A stretch of DNA of 55,760 nt from Bacteriovoracaceae bacterium UBA4573 (GTDB lineage Bacteria > Bdellovibrionota > UBA1018 > UBA923). A model generated the notes under the pieces. The model was not told the DNA's origin. It did no database searches and saw only the letters and a list, made by a program, of their open reading frames with translations. The stretch spans positions 1 through 55,760 of the forward strand of contig DGKJ01000069.1 of assembly GCA_002387735.1 (NCBI GenBank), read 5' to 3'. Position numbers and translations under genes: made by a program. The first letter of the stretch is position 1. Each line of letters begins with the position of its first letter. Of this stretch, positions 8,788 through 18,159 are shown piece after piece.

Positions 8788-9897
8788 ATGAGAAGCCGTT
8801 CGTTTCTTGCCCGCCATTCGGAGCATGCATTTTGGATCGCCGTGTTCGCGCTTGTCGCGACAGGGTTGGTCATGGTTTACAGTTCGAGTTTTATTCTCGC
8901 TGCTGAACGTTTCAAAGACGGACTCTATTTTTTTAAACGCCATGTTCTCTACTGCGGATTTGGAACTCTGTTTTTCATACTGGGCCGACACTTAAACAGT
9001 TACCAGCTGCAGAAACTTGCAAAGCCATTGTTAATCTTTGCCACGCTTGCATTAGTGGCCACGCTTATTCCAGGTATCGCTCACCGAGTCGGAGGCGCTT
9101 CCCGTTGGATTTCTTTTTTTGGATTTCGTTTTCAACCGGGCGAATTGGCTAAGTTTGCTGTCATTTTATTCGTAGCTTCGCAGTTGCAAAAAAAATTGGC
9201 CTATCAGGACAGTTGGAAAACGGGTTTTCTAACCTACTTCGTCGGTGTGATTCCCATTTACTTTGCGCTACTCCTCCAGCCTGACTTTGGCACCTTCGTA
9301 CTTCTAATCGCCACGACCATGTGCATGCTTTGGGGGGCTGGTGTGCGCCTCAAATATTTACTCGGCACCACCCTGGCCTTTTTCCCAATAGCGGCGACGC
9401 TCATACTCGCAAAACCATATCGGAAAGCTCGTTTACTTGCTTATCTAGACCCTTGGTCCGATCCCGCTCACAAAGGATTCCAAATTATTCAGAGTTTCGT
9501 CGCTTTTTATGAAGGCAGTTTTTTCGGAGTGGGGTTAGGCAATTCCCGTGAAAAACTTTTCTATCTACCGGAAGCTCATAACGATTTTATTTTTTCAGTT
9601 ATCGGCGAAGAACTCGGACTACTCGGAGTAGTATTTGTTATCGCGCTATTTTTATTAATTATACGCCACGGAATTCAAACCGCACTACGTACTCAAAATA
9701 CCTTTAACCGAGGACTCGCGCTCGGGATAACAAGCGTTTTGGGTTTGCAGGCGTTTTGCAATATGGGAGTAGTCACCGGATTGCTTCCGACCAAGGGATT
9801 CCCTCTGCCGCTTGTGTCCTACGGTGGTAGTTCACTTCTGGTAACATTATTCATGCTGGGAATACTCTCTCGCCTAGCGGAAACGAAGTCCCAATGA
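8788..9897 (+). CDS. ftsW: Septal peptidoglycan glycosyltransferase FtsW (SEDS family)
   Basis: SEDS-family polymerase that works with FtsI on septal lipid II. The 369-residue polytopic protein has the family blocks GLVMVYSSS in the first helix, GGASRWISFFGFRFQPGE (RW-x-G-F-QPSE equivalent), LLQPDFGTFVLL with the catalytic-loop region, PEAHNDFIFSVIGEELGLLG and the C-terminal LPLVSYGGSSLLVT. The 3' end overlaps murG by 4 bp (ATGA). FtsW rather than RodA is inferred from location in the dcw cluster beside murG. Confidence 0.95.
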   Translation: MRSRSFLARHSEHAFWIAVFALVATGLVMVYSSSFILAAERFKDGLYFFKRHVLYCGFGTLFFILGRHLNSYQLQKLAKPLLIFATLALVATLIPGIAHRVGGASRWISFFGFRFQPGELAKFAVILFVASQLQKKLAYQDSWKTGFLTYFVGVIPIYFALLLQPDFGTFVLLIATTMCMLWGAGVRLKYLLGTTLAFFPIAATLILAKPYRKARLLAYLDPWSDPAHKGFQIIQSFVAFYEGSFFGVGLGNSREKLFYLPEAHNDFIFSVIGEELGLLGVVFVIALFLLIIRHGIQTALRTQNTFNRGLALGITSVLGLQAFCNMGVVTGLLPTKGFPLPLVSYGGSSLLVTLFMLGILSRLAETKSQ

Positions 9898-10970
9898 AAC
9901 TCGTTATTGCCGGCGGCGGAACCGGTGGACACATTTTCGCTGGCGTCGCAATTGCCCAGGAATTTAAAAGCCAGAGTGCCGCAAACGAGGTTCTATTTGT
10001 CGGTTCTGAATACGGACTCGAAAAAAGACTGGTACCCAAATGGGGGTTTCCACTACATACAATCAAAATTGGCAAGTTAGTCGGCCAGGGTCTTTTACGT
10101 AGACTATGGACGTTGCTCCAAATTCCTATTTCCGTCTGGTCGTGCATTCGAGTTCTAAGATCCTATCGAGCAGATATGGTAATCGGAGTAGGCGGCTTCG
10201 CCGCAGGGCCCTGCATAGTCGCGGCTCGTATACTTGGTCTTCCAATTGGCGTATTGGAGCAAAACTCGGTAATGGGTTTTACCAATCGCGTCTCGGCTCG
10301 CCTTGCACATCACATATTTTTAGCTTTCGACGAAATTCCGCAAGGCATTCCTCGTCACAAATGTGTCGTAACTGGCAATCCCACTCGCAGCCAGCTGCAT
10401 TCTAAAGAAAAAACTGGTGATCACTTTACGATCTTCGCGTTTGGCGGGTCCCAAGGCGCGACTGGTATCAATCGTCTACTTACCGACGCGGCAAAAAAAC
10501 TTGCCGAAGAAAAACACCGAATCGCGATCATTCACCAAACAGGTGAAAAAGATTTCGAATGGGTCGTTGAGGCCTACAAAAAAATTGAATATCCGGCTCA
10601 GGTTTTTAAGTTCATAGACGACATGCAGAAGATGTATGATCAAGCTTCCATTGTTATTTGTCGCGCTGGTAGTGGCACAATTTCGGAGTTAGGTGCCACT
10701 AAAAATGCCGCAATATTTATTCCTTTTCCGTATGCTGCCGGTAACCACCAAGAGCATAATGCTCGTAACGTTCAAGCGGCCAAGGCCGGTCAGGTGTTGC
10801 TACAGACCGAAAGTAATGGCGACCAATTAGCAGAAATGATACTCGCCTTGCGAAAGAACCCTGAACAGTTGGCCGTTATGCGACAAAACATTACCAACTT
10901 TTTTAGACCCGACGCCCCCAAAAGAATTGTCGACGTCATGAAAACTCGGGTACTTACTCAAAATGTATAA
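9894..10970 (+). CDS. murG: Lipid II-forming GlcNAc transferase MurG
   Basis: Peripheral membrane GT28 enzyme that adds GlcNAc to lipid I on the cytoplasmic face. It has 358 residues with the N-terminal G-loop G7-GGTGG-H13, VGVGGFAAGPCI, the acceptor-domain block LEQNSVMGFTNR, GGSQGATGIN (second G-loop) and the UDP-binding region CRAGSGTISELGATKNAAIFIPFPYA ending in a HQEHNAR segment. Overlaps both ftsW (4 bp) and murC (8 bp). Confidence 0.97.
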   Translation: MKLVIAGGGTGGHIFAGVAIAQEFKSQSAANEVLFVGSEYGLEKRLVPKWGFPLHTIKIGKLVGQGLLRRLWTLLQIPISVWSCIRVLRSYRADMVIGVGGFAAGPCIVAARILGLPIGVLEQNSVMGFTNRVSARLAHHIFLAFDEIPQGIPRHKCVVTGNPTRSQLHSKEKTGDHFTIFAFGGSQGATGINRLLTDAAKKLAEEKHRIAIIHQTGEKDFEWVVEAYKKIEYPAQVFKFIDDMQKMYDQASIVICRAGSGTISELGATKNAAIFIPFPYAAGNHQEHNARNVQAAKAGQVLLQTESNGDQLAEMILALRKNPEQLAVMRQNITNFFRPDAPKRIVDVMKTRVLTQNV

Positions 10971-12381
10971 GAGAATAAAAGAACACATTCATTTCGTAGG
11001 CATCGGTGGAATCGGCATGAGTGGAATTGCCGAGATTCTCGTACGCATGGGTTTTCCCGTTTCGGGTTCTGACCTATCAGACTCCGACACCGTTCGACGT
11101 CTCCGGGATCTCGGGGTGCGAGTAGAGATTGGCCACCGTGCTGAAAACATTGAAGGCGCCAAGGCTATCGTAACCTCTAGTGCCGTGACTAAAACTAATC
11201 CCGAAGTGCTCGAAGCTCATCGCCGCCACCTTCCAATTGTGGCGCGTGCGGAAATGCTCGCAGAACTTATGCGCCTTAAATACGGTCTCGCGGTCGCCGG
11301 TACGCACGGAAAGACCACCACAACCAGTTTACTTGGCAGCATACTTACTTACGCGGAACTGGACCCAACAATTATCGTAGGTGGGAAAGTTGATGCATTG
11401 GGCGGAAACGCTAAATTTGGTCAAGGACAGTTTTTAGTAGCTGAAGCTGACGAAAGTGACGGCTCCTTTTTAAAACTCTCTCCAGTCGTTACGATCATTA
11501 CCAATATCGACAATGATCATCTCGACCATCATGGTAGCATGCAATTGCTGCGCACCGCCTTTGCAGAGTTCGCAAATGGTGTGCCTTATTACGGACGCAA
11601 TATAGTTTGTATCGATGACGCAGAAGTACAAGACTTGATCAAGTCTATTGAAAAACCGGTGTGGACCTATGGTTTCTCGAAGGCGGCCGATTTTCAAATT
11701 CGGGACTTTGAACACGCTGGAATCAATGGTTCTCGATTTAGTGTTTGGCGTTCCGGACAATTTTTGACCAAGGTCACGCTCAATATTCCGGGTGAACACA
11801 ACGCGCGAAATGCCGTAGGCGCTTTAGCTGCAGCCATAGAAGTAGACGTGTCAGTTGAAATAGCAGTACGAGCACTCGCTTCATTTACAGGGGTTCGCCG
11901 CAGATTTGAAACGAAGGCGCGCTTTGAAAAACAAAACATTACAATTGTCGACGACTATGGCCACCATCCAACTGAAATCGACGCCACATTGGCAGCTGCC
12001 TATTTAAGTCAGAAAGCCAACGGGCACCAGCGCGTTGTAGTTATATTTCAGCCTCATCGGTATTCACGAACCGCCTCTTGCTGGAATCAATTCGCAGCGA
12101 GCCTCTCTAAAGCCGCGCAGGTATTTTTACTCGACGTATATGCTGCAGGCGAAGCGCCCATCACGGGCGTAAACTCAGCCACCCTGACTGAGGCACTCAA
12201 AACTTCGGGAGTACCCGTGGAATATCTTCCTGTGCCGGAACAGACTAGTGCTGCCGAGGGCTTAGCAGTGGTCGCGAAAACCATAAAATCTCGAATAAAA
12301 AATGGAGACCTAATCATAACTCTGGGTGCGGGCAATATCACGACTCTGGGTCCCTTGTTGGCTAGTGAACTTTCAAAATGA
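10963..12381 (+). CDS. murC: UDP-MurNAc--L-alanine ligase MurC
   Basis: First Mur ligase of the stem peptide. The 472 residues show the N-terminal nucleotide-binding motif HFVGIGGIGMSGIAE, P-loop G113-THGK-T118-TTT, the VAEADESDGSFL block, NIDNDHLDHH, the VPGVRRRFE-equivalent TGVRRRFE, DDYGHHPTEI and QPHRYSRT. This pattern is MurC rather than MurD/E/F or Mpl. Start overlaps murG by 8 bp and the stop overlaps murB by 4 bp. Confidence 0.97.
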   Translation: MYKRIKEHIHFVGIGGIGMSGIAEILVRMGFPVSGSDLSDSDTVRRLRDLGVRVEIGHRAENIEGAKAIVTSSAVTKTNPEVLEAHRRHLPIVARAEMLAELMRLKYGLAVAGTHGKTTTTSLLGSILTYAELDPTIIVGGKVDALGGNAKFGQGQFLVAEADESDGSFLKLSPVVTIITNIDNDHLDHHGSMQLLRTAFAEFANGVPYYGRNIVCIDDAEVQDLIKSIEKPVWTYGFSKAADFQIRDFEHAGINGSRFSVWRSGQFLTKVTLNIPGEHNARNAVGALAAAIEVDVSVEIAVRALASFTGVRRRFETKARFEKQNITIVDDYGHHPTEIDATLAAAYLSQKANGHQRVVVIFQPHRYSRTASCWNQFAASLSKAAQVFLLDVYAAGEAPITGVNSATLTEALKTSGVPVEYLPVPEQTSAAEGLAVVAKTIKSRIKNGDLIITLGAGNITTLGPLLASELSK

Positions 12382-13289
12382 GCTTGCCGGTTTGCGTTAA
12401 AGAAAATGTAAGCCTGAAAAAACATTGTTACTATCGCATCGGTGGTAACGCACTCTACTTCGCGACTCCTCGAAATATTGACGAATTACCCGAACTTGTT
12501 GCCTGGATAAAAAAAAACCAACTGCGGTATTACATTTTGGGGGCTGGCTCGAACACTTTGTTCGACGATCTAGGGTTTAACGGTGTCGTAATTAACACCT
12601 CAGAGCTCGACACTCGGCTCACACTCGAAGGTGAGACCGTAGACGCCGGGTGTTCAGTGACGAATATTCAGTTGTTGCGTTTGTGCATGCGAGAAGGACT
12701 GCGCGGTTTAGACTTTTTGGTTGGAATTCCAGGAAACGTCGGTGGTGCCGTATTCATGAACGCCGGCACACAAAAAGGTGAAGTGGTCGATTCGGTATTT
12801 GAAGTTAGTGCCTATAATTTAGCTAACGAAAAAATTCGATCCTATTCGACGAATAAAAAATCATTTATCTATCGGTCCCAAACCTTCCTCGCGCCCCACG
12901 AAATAATTATTCGCTCAAAATTTCGCATTTCTCGGGACCAACCGGAGCGTGTACAAAACGACATTCAAGACCTACTACTTAAACGAAAAAAATCTCAGCC
13001 GATTGATAAGCCAAGTTGCGGAAGTGTGTTTCAGAACCCATCTGCCACTCAAAGCGCCTGGAAATTAATTTCAGACGCCGGCCTTCGCGGGCGGCGTGCA
13101 GGAGATGCCGAAATTAGTACGATGCATTGCAACTTTATTGTGAACAATGGCAATGCCAAATCTGCAGACGTACGTTCTTTAATCGAACTTGCAAAAAAAG
13201 AAGTTAAGGCTCAATTTGGAATTCTCTTAAAGGAAGAAGTTAAAATTATTCCACAAAGCGGAGGAATACTACTTGGCGACCACAAATGA
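12378..13289 (+). CDS. murB: UDP-N-acetylenolpyruvoylglucosamine reductase MurB
   Basis: FAD/NADPH-dependent reductase that makes UDP-MurNAc. 303 residues. Visible motifs are the YRIGG near the N-terminus, LGAGSNTLFDD (FAD-binding loop), GLDFLVGIPGNVGGAVFMNAG, FIYRSQTF, and KPSCGSVFQNP followed by SDAGLRGRRAGDAEISTMHCNFIVN. The serine in SCGSVFQNP is the expected proton donor region of type II (YxxxR-less) MurB. The ATG overlaps the murC stop; the 3' end overlaps the next gene by 17 bp. Confidence 0.96.
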   Translation: MSLPVCVKENVSLKKHCYYRIGGNALYFATPRNIDELPELVAWIKKNQLRYYILGAGSNTLFDDLGFNGVVINTSELDTRLTLEGETVDAGCSVTNIQLLRLCMREGLRGLDFLVGIPGNVGGAVFMNAGTQKGEVVDSVFEVSAYNLANEKIRSYSTNKKSFIYRSQTFLAPHEIIIRSKFRISRDQPERVQNDIQDLLLKRKKSQPIDKPSCGSVFQNPSATQSAWKLISDAGLRGRRAGDAEISTMHCNFIVNNGNAKSADVRSLIELAKKEVKAQFGILLKEEVKIIPQSGGILLGDHK

Positions 13290-14061
13290 AAAAAAGGCTC
13301 TTATCACCGGCGCTAGTGAGGGAATAGGCCGAGATCTCTGCGTATTGTTAGCTAAACAAGGTTTTACAATTACGGGGGTGGCCAGAAACTCCAGCCGACT
13401 CGAATCGCTCATTAGCGAATTAAAAAAAATCTCCCCAGCGGCCCATGATTTTCAGGTCTGCGATCTTGGACAACCAAGCGACGTTGCCCGCTTAGGTGCC
13501 TTCATTGAGAGCCACCACTACGACGTGTTGGTTAATAATGCGGGTTTCGGAGCTTACGGTGAATTTTCCCGAACGCCACTTCAAAAACTCGAGAGTATGA
13601 TTCAGCTGAACTGTACCGCCCTGGTAGCTTTAGCTCATGCATTTCTGAGAGGCGCCCGACCGGGAGACGCACTCGTAAATATCGCAAGCGTGGCGGCCTT
13701 TATATCCCTGCCCGGCAATGCCGTTTATTCCGCGACCAAAGCCTTTGTGCACAATCTTACGGTTTCGCTCTGGTTCGAAGGTAAACGAAGAGGAGTCTAC
13801 GTTTGTTCTATTTGCCCAGGTTATACCGATACCCAGTTTGCCTCACGGGCCGGCGGTGATCCCAACAAAGCACCTCGAACGTTTGCAATAACTTCAGAGG
13901 CAGTGGCAGCTAGCATTGTCCGCGCAATTCAGAAACGCACCAGTGTTCAGGTGGTGCCGGACGTCATGAATCGAATCATGGTGTTCTTATTACGATTTCT
14001 GCCCCAAACTTGGATTGTTCGCGCCGTACACCGAGCGACTCGCAAAGCCTTTGGCGAATAA
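13273..14061 (+). CDS. Short-chain dehydrogenase/reductase (SDR)
   Basis: A classical SDR of 262 residues with the cofactor loop TGASEGIG (TGxxxGxG), the NNAGFG motif, the catalytic Ser in NIASVA, YSATK (Tyr and Lys of YxxxK) and PGYTDTQF after it. It resembles the DltE/YqjQ-type SDRs acting on fatty acyl or other lipid substrates, but the substrate cannot be read from sequence. Start is TTG at 13273, supported by AGCGGAGGA ending 8 bp upstream; it overlaps murB by 17 bp, so it is probably co-translated with the dcw operon. The C-terminal hydrophobic tail (IMVFLLRFLPQTWIV) may associate with the membrane. Confidence 0.88.
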   Translation: MATTNEKKALITGASEGIGRDLCVLLAKQGFTITGVARNSSRLESLISELKKISPAAHDFQVCDLGQPSDVARLGAFIESHHYDVLVNNAGFGAYGEFSRTPLQKLESMIQLNCTALVALAHAFLRGARPGDALVNIASVAAFISLPGNAVYSATKAFVHNLTVSLWFEGKRRGVYVCSICPGYTDTQFASRAGGDPNKAPRTFAITSEAVAASIVRAIQKRTSVQVVPDVMNRIMVFLLRFLPQTWIVRAVHRATRKAFGE

Positions 14062-14072
14062 AATTTTTAAGC

Positions 14073-14681
14073 TTAACGATTTTCGTTTTGCTGAATTAGT
14101 TTTTTCTGTGGCCGATCAAGCGGGGGACTGATCGCGTTCTGAAGCTGCAAAAGAGCGAACGTTACGTAAGCGATCCCAAAAAAGATGATCACGTTTGCTT
14201 TGGGAATCCGATAGGTACGGAGCGCGCCCCGAATAACAAACACCCCGAACAACAGTAAAACAAAAACCCCACCAAACCTAAAGTAGAACATGGTTGCAAG
14301 AATGGGATACACCGCCATCACTCGCAGCATTAATTTAAATGCTACCGGATATATTTTTGGAGCCCGATTCACATGGGAACCAAGAAAAAACAAAACGGAA
14401 CACAAAAAACCAGTGATCACGAATTGCAGAGGGGCTCCAAATAGGTGTGCCATCACGTGCACCCGCGGCGGTGGGGGGAGCGAATGACTCCAAAGATACG
14501 CGGTTGCCAACGCTGGGATTAGACTAAGGGCACCTAAAAATACACCGTATTGGGCGTCGTTAGAATGAATATCACCCGAAAAATCTCGCTCCCAGGAGCG
14601 GGTTCCCGAGAGAACTCCGCCCTTGTTGGCCGAAAAATTCTCTTTAAGGTCCCCCAACCAGCGCCTAAACAATTTGGTCAT
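14073..14681 (-). CDS. Polytopic membrane protein, possibly Yip1-like
   Basis: A 202-residue protein with a hydrophilic N-terminal 45 residues followed by about five predicted transmembrane helices. The arrangement (PxxxxxY/FLG.. helix, conserved G-APLQFVITGFLCSV helix, then a VAFKLMLRVMAVYPI helix) looks like bacterial Yip1/YIPF-type membrane proteins, whose role is unknown. It is convergent with the SDR gene, with a 11-bp gap and no evident terminator. Function not recognised. Confidence 0.7.
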   Translation of the reverse strand: MTKLFRRWLGDLKENFSANKGGVLSGTRSWERDFSGDIHSNDAQYGVFLGALSLIPALATAYLWSHSLPPPPRVHVMAHLFGAPLQFVITGFLCSVLFFLGSHVNRAPKIYPVAFKLMLRVMAVYPILATMFYFRFGGVFVLLLFGVFVIRGALRTYRIPKANVIIFFGIAYVTFALLQLQNAISPPLDRPQKKLIQQNENR

Positions 14682-14751
14682 TTAGTACCTATGCCATAAG
14701 ACACGCTTGCCGTCATTACCCCATCGGTGTAACAGTGGATTCTCATTCTAT

Positions 14752-16572
14752 ATGATAAAAAACCTCAAGCGTCGCCTATTAGGCTCGCCCATTGCATCGG
14801 CCCTCGCCCATAGCGAACGCATCAATAAACGCCGGGCGCTCGCGGTATTTTCCTCTGACGCCCTCTCGTCGGTAGCGTATGCTACTCAAGAAATCTTATT
14901 GGTACTAGTGCTTGCCGGTGGAGCAGCGCTCTCTTATTCAATACCCATTTCTGGCGCTATCATCTGTTTACTTTTTCTCGTAGTAGTATCCTACCGCCAA
15001 ACGATTCGAGAGTATCCGAACGGCGGCGGGGCGTTTTCAGTAACCAAAGAAAATCTTGGCCCGTCGTGGGGCCTGGTGGCTGGTGCGGCGCTCTTAATAG
15101 ATTACGTACTGACTGTCGCAGTGAGTGTCGCGGCAGGTGTAGCGGCACTTACTTCGGCCTTTCCCTCTTTGTTTCAGTATAAAATTACAATTTGTGCAGT
15201 GGCTATTGGTGTGCTTACAATCGCCAATCTACGTGGGGTACGAGAATCCGCCACTATTTTCGCGTTTCCGACCTATGGCTTCATCGTCGGAATTTTGTCG
15301 ATGTTGGCCATTGGCACCTACAAATTGTACACCGGTGAATTCACTCATATCGACCCTCCTGCTACTGAGGGCCTGGAACCTTTGACGGTTTTTTTACTAT
15401 TGCATGCTTTTTCTTCTGGATGCACTGCCATGACTGGAGTGGAAGCGGTTGCTAACGGTGTGCCGGTATTTCAGCCTCCGGAATCAAAAAATGCATCGAA
15501 GACGCTTATAATCATGGCCTGTTTGCTCACAACCATGTTTTTTGGAATCACTTACCTTTCCCACTACCATGGCATTGCCCCGAACGAACAAGAGACCGTG
15601 TTGTCACAATTAGCCCGTTCCATTTACGGCAGCACCTGGCCCTATTACTCGATACAGATATTAACTATGGGTATTCTCTTTTTAGCGGCCAATACGAGTT
15701 ACGCAGCTTTTCCGCGACTCGGTTCGCTTCTGGCAAAAGATCGCTACCTTCCACGACAGTTTGCCAGTTTGGGTGATCGCCTAGTTTTTTCAAACGGCAT
15801 TCTAATACTCGGAGTAGTCTCTACCGGATTGATTTACCTGTTCGATGCTGACACCCATGCTTTGATTCCGTTGTACGCAGTCGGCGTATTTTTATCATTC
15901 ACGCTTTCCCAGGCCGGTATGTTGCGTCACTGGGAACGTTCACGAGCCCGCGGCTGGATTCGGCACGCAATTGTTTCGGGCATAGGCATGACCGTCACTG
16001 CGGTCGTAACTACAATCATTCTCACCACGAAATTTACCGATGGAGCTTGGCTCATTACGATTGCCGTTCCGGCTTTGATAATTTTATTTCGCCAAGTTCA
16101 CCACCACTACCTTTCGGTGGGTAAACAACTTTCTCTTGTCGGCGTAGACCCCAAATCGCTTCCGCACGAACTTAAACACACCGTTTTGCTGCCGATTTCG
16201 GGTGTGCATCGCGGAGTAATCGAAGCGATGCGATACGCACAATCCATTGCGACTGACGTTAGAGCGGTTTACGTGGAAATCGATAAAGAAAGTACCGAGC
16301 GGTTTCAACAAGATTGGCAACGGTGGGGCCGTGGAGTTCCTCTTGTTGTTTTACGGTCACCGTATCGCTCTGTCGTAACACCCCTACTTCGTTACATCGA
16401 CGAAGTGGAAGATTCTAATCAAGACGACATGATTACTGTGATTATTCCTGAATTTGTGACAGCCAAATGGTGGCAACAATTCTTACACAACCAAACTGCA
16501 TTAATTATTCGTGCTGCTTTATTGTTCAAACGCAATAAGGTCGTAACAAGCGTTCGCTATCATTTGGATTAA
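14752..16572 (+). CDS. KimA-like potassium transporter (APC superfamily)
   Basis: A 606-residue protein with about 12 transmembrane helices and a cytoplasmic C-terminal domain of about 140 residues. Recalled similarity to Bacillus subtilis KimA (YdaO) runs along the whole length: KRRLLGSPIASALAHSERINK at the start, FSSDALSSVAYATQEILLVL, SYRQTIREYPNGGGAFSVTKENLG, LLIDYVLTVAVSVAAGVAAL, AFSSGCTAMTGVEAVANGVP, LIPLYAVGVFLSFTLSQAGM, and TALIIRAALLF near the end. KimA imports K+ with H+ and is inhibited by c-di-AMP in Firmicutes. Start chosen at ATG 14752, where family similarity begins; an upstream in-frame TTG at 14707 adds 15 unlike residues. Alternative: a general amino-acid permease. Confidence 0.85.
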   Translation: MIKNLKRRLLGSPIASALAHSERINKRRALAVFSSDALSSVAYATQEILLVLVLAGGAALSYSIPISGAIICLLFLVVVSYRQTIREYPNGGGAFSVTKENLGPSWGLVAGAALLIDYVLTVAVSVAAGVAALTSAFPSLFQYKITICAVAIGVLTIANLRGVRESATIFAFPTYGFIVGILSMLAIGTYKLYTGEFTHIDPPATEGLEPLTVFLLLHAFSSGCTAMTGVEAVANGVPVFQPPESKNASKTLIIMACLLTTMFFGITYLSHYHGIAPNEQETVLSQLARSIYGSTWPYYSIQILTMGILFLAANTSYAAFPRLGSLLAKDRYLPRQFASLGDRLVFSNGILILGVVSTGLIYLFDADTHALIPLYAVGVFLSFTLSQAGMLRHWERSRARGWIRHAIVSGIGMTVTAVVTTIILTTKFTDGAWLITIAVPALIILFRQVHHHYLSVGKQLSLVGVDPKSLPHELKHTVLLPISGVHRGVIEAMRYAQSIATDVRAVYVEIDKESTERFQQDWQRWGRGVPLVVLRSPYRSVVTPLLRYIDEVEDSNQDDMITVIIPEFVTAKWWQQFLHNQTALIIRAALLFKRNKVVTSVRYHLD

Positions 16573-16580
16573 CCCTTAAA

Positions 16581-17093
16581 CTACAGGGTGCCAGTTTTAA
16601 TAAAATTCGAATAATTTTTGGCACGATACAATTGGTACTTGCCTAGCAAATAACACAGTATAGAAAATCCGAGCACTTCGCCGCCCAAGGTATACGGCGT
16701 TTTTAGAACATCGGTCCACCTTCTCACCAAATCGGGCTCATGCCACTGCACGGGACCGCCAAAGGGAAAATAAAAAATGTCGGGGCTCTTTATCCACATT
16801 TGATCGAGCAAGAGGTGCGAACAATAAAATAAAGCGTAAAGCATGATTGCCGACCTTCGGCGAGAGAACGCCAGCAGCAAACTCACAGCAAAAACTATGG
16901 CAAAAAGATTGTGGCCAATTAGCCGAGTATTGAATCGAAAAAATTCCGGCGAACTAAGACCAAGCGGCTTATCTATAAGATCAGCGCTCATCGACATTAA
17001 CGCCACATAACGCAGGTCTATTTTTTTTTTGAATTTCTTATTGATCCAGTGTGCGGTACCGACTGCAAGACCAGTATGTCCAAAAAGAAACAT
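16581..17093 (-). CDS. YdjM-like membrane-bound putative metal hydrolase
   Basis: 170 residues with 4 hydrophobic segments. It begins FGHTGLAVGTAHW and has conserved acidic/His positions (SADLIDKP, NTRLIGHNLF, CSHLLLDQMW) matching the DUF457/YdjM family of inner-membrane proteins annotated as putative metal-dependent hydrolases. The biochemical role of the family is unproven. It is convergent with the KimA-like gene and lies 5 bp after the end of the alcohol dehydrogenase gene on the same strand, so both may share a transcript. Confidence 0.75.
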   Translation of the reverse strand: MFLFGHTGLAVGTAHWINKKFKKKIDLRYVALMSMSADLIDKPLGLSSPEFFRFNTRLIGHNLFAIVFAVSLLLAFSRRRSAIMLYALFYCSHLLLDQMWIKSPDIFYFPFGGPVQWHEPDLVRRWTDVLKTPYTLGGEVLGFSILCYLLGKYQLYRAKNYSNFIKTGTL

Positions 17094-17098
17094 ATTTT

Positions 17099-18142
17099 TT
17101 AGGCTGGAAAAACTACCACAATTTTTCCAAAAACCCCTCGCGATTCGATTTGTTCATGTGCCTTTGGCAAATCCGTCAGCTTAACGGTAGTTTCAACGAC
17201 CGCAGATAATTTCCCTCGTTCAAAGGCTTGCAAAACTTCCCAAAAATCTCCATTCGAGCCGTAGGTGCTGCCCATTAAAGCCAAGTTTTTAAAGAATATC
17301 ATTTTCCAATCAATTTCGATTCGGCTACCCGCAGTAGCTCCACAACTCACCAGCACCCCGCCCCGCTTGAGTGAGCGAACACTATCCGAAAAGGTGGGTT
17401 CGCCCACGTGGTCGACCACAACATCGACCCCCTGTTTCCCAGTTAAATTCCGAACAGCATCACGAAATGATTCTTTAGATGTATTTATAAATCTATGAGC
17501 ACCAAGTGATTTTGCCCGACTTAATTTTTCTTCGGAACTGGATGTAACGTAAACTTGTAGGCCGAACATTTTGGCAATTTGAATCGACGCAACACTAACA
17601 CCACTTCCAGCACCGTGAATGAGTATAGTTTGTCCGGGCTGAATGGCGGCTTTTTTTACGAGCATTTGCCAAGCCGTCACGAAGGCTACTGGAATACAAG
17701 CTGCCTGTTCAAAACTAATTGAGGGCGCTAAATGGTAAAGCTGCCGTTGCTCGACTGCGATATATTCGCAACACCCACCGTCGGACGTTTCACCAAGTAA
17801 TCCCCACTGTGGACAAAGTTGGTGCCGATTTGAATCGCACTGCATGCAATGCCCGCAGCTAAGTGATGGGTTCACGATTACCCGCTCACCTGGTTTGAAT
17901 TTGGTAACCGCGGATCCTACTTTTTCAACTGTTCCAGCGATATCGCTCCCTGGAATCATGGGTAAAGGAAATGTATGACCGGGAACACCTCGCCGTACCC
18001 AGGTATCGAGGTGATTCAGACCACACGCTCGAACGCGAACGAGTACTTGGTTGGCATTCGGTATCGGGGTCGGCCGCTCCTCGAACATGATCACGCCTGG
18101 TTCGTTTGGTGCGCCGTGCTGCTTGATGATTGCCGTTTTCAT
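17099..18142 (-). CDS. Zinc-type medium-chain alcohol dehydrogenase/quinone reductase
   Basis: MDR-superfamily oxidoreductase of 347 residues using NAD(P)H. The GroES-like domain has CGLNHLDTWVRRG (catalytic zinc Cys and substrate His), IPGSDIAGTVEKVG, and a structural zinc loop CGHCMQCDSNRHQLC. The Rossmann domain has GAGSGVSVASIQIAK. Substrate is not predictable. The ATG at 18142 opens with MKTAIIKQHG, the expected first beta strand; the frame extends upstream to 18310 but that portion lies opposite the next gene and is unlike the family. The start faces the glycosyltransferase start only 17 bp away, so promoters of the two genes must lie in each other's 5' coding regions, or one start is further in. 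Confidence 0.9.
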   Translation of the reverse strand: MKTAIIKQHGAPNEPGVIMFEERPTPIPNANQVLVRVRACGLNHLDTWVRRGVPGHTFPLPMIPGSDIAGTVEKVGSAVTKFKPGERVIVNPSLSCGHCMQCDSNRHQLCPQWGLLGETSDGGCCEYIAVEQRQLYHLAPSISFEQAACIPVAFVTAWQMLVKKAAIQPGQTILIHGAGSGVSVASIQIAKMFGLQVYVTSSSEEKLSRAKSLGAHRFINTSKESFRDAVRNLTGKQGVDVVVDHVGEPTFSDSVRSLKRGGVLVSCGATAGSRIEIDWKMIFFKNLALMGSTYGSNGDFWEVLQAFERGKLSAVVETTVKLTDLPKAHEQIESRGVFGKIVVVFPA

Positions 18143-18159
18143 CGTTAGTGTCTGATAAT

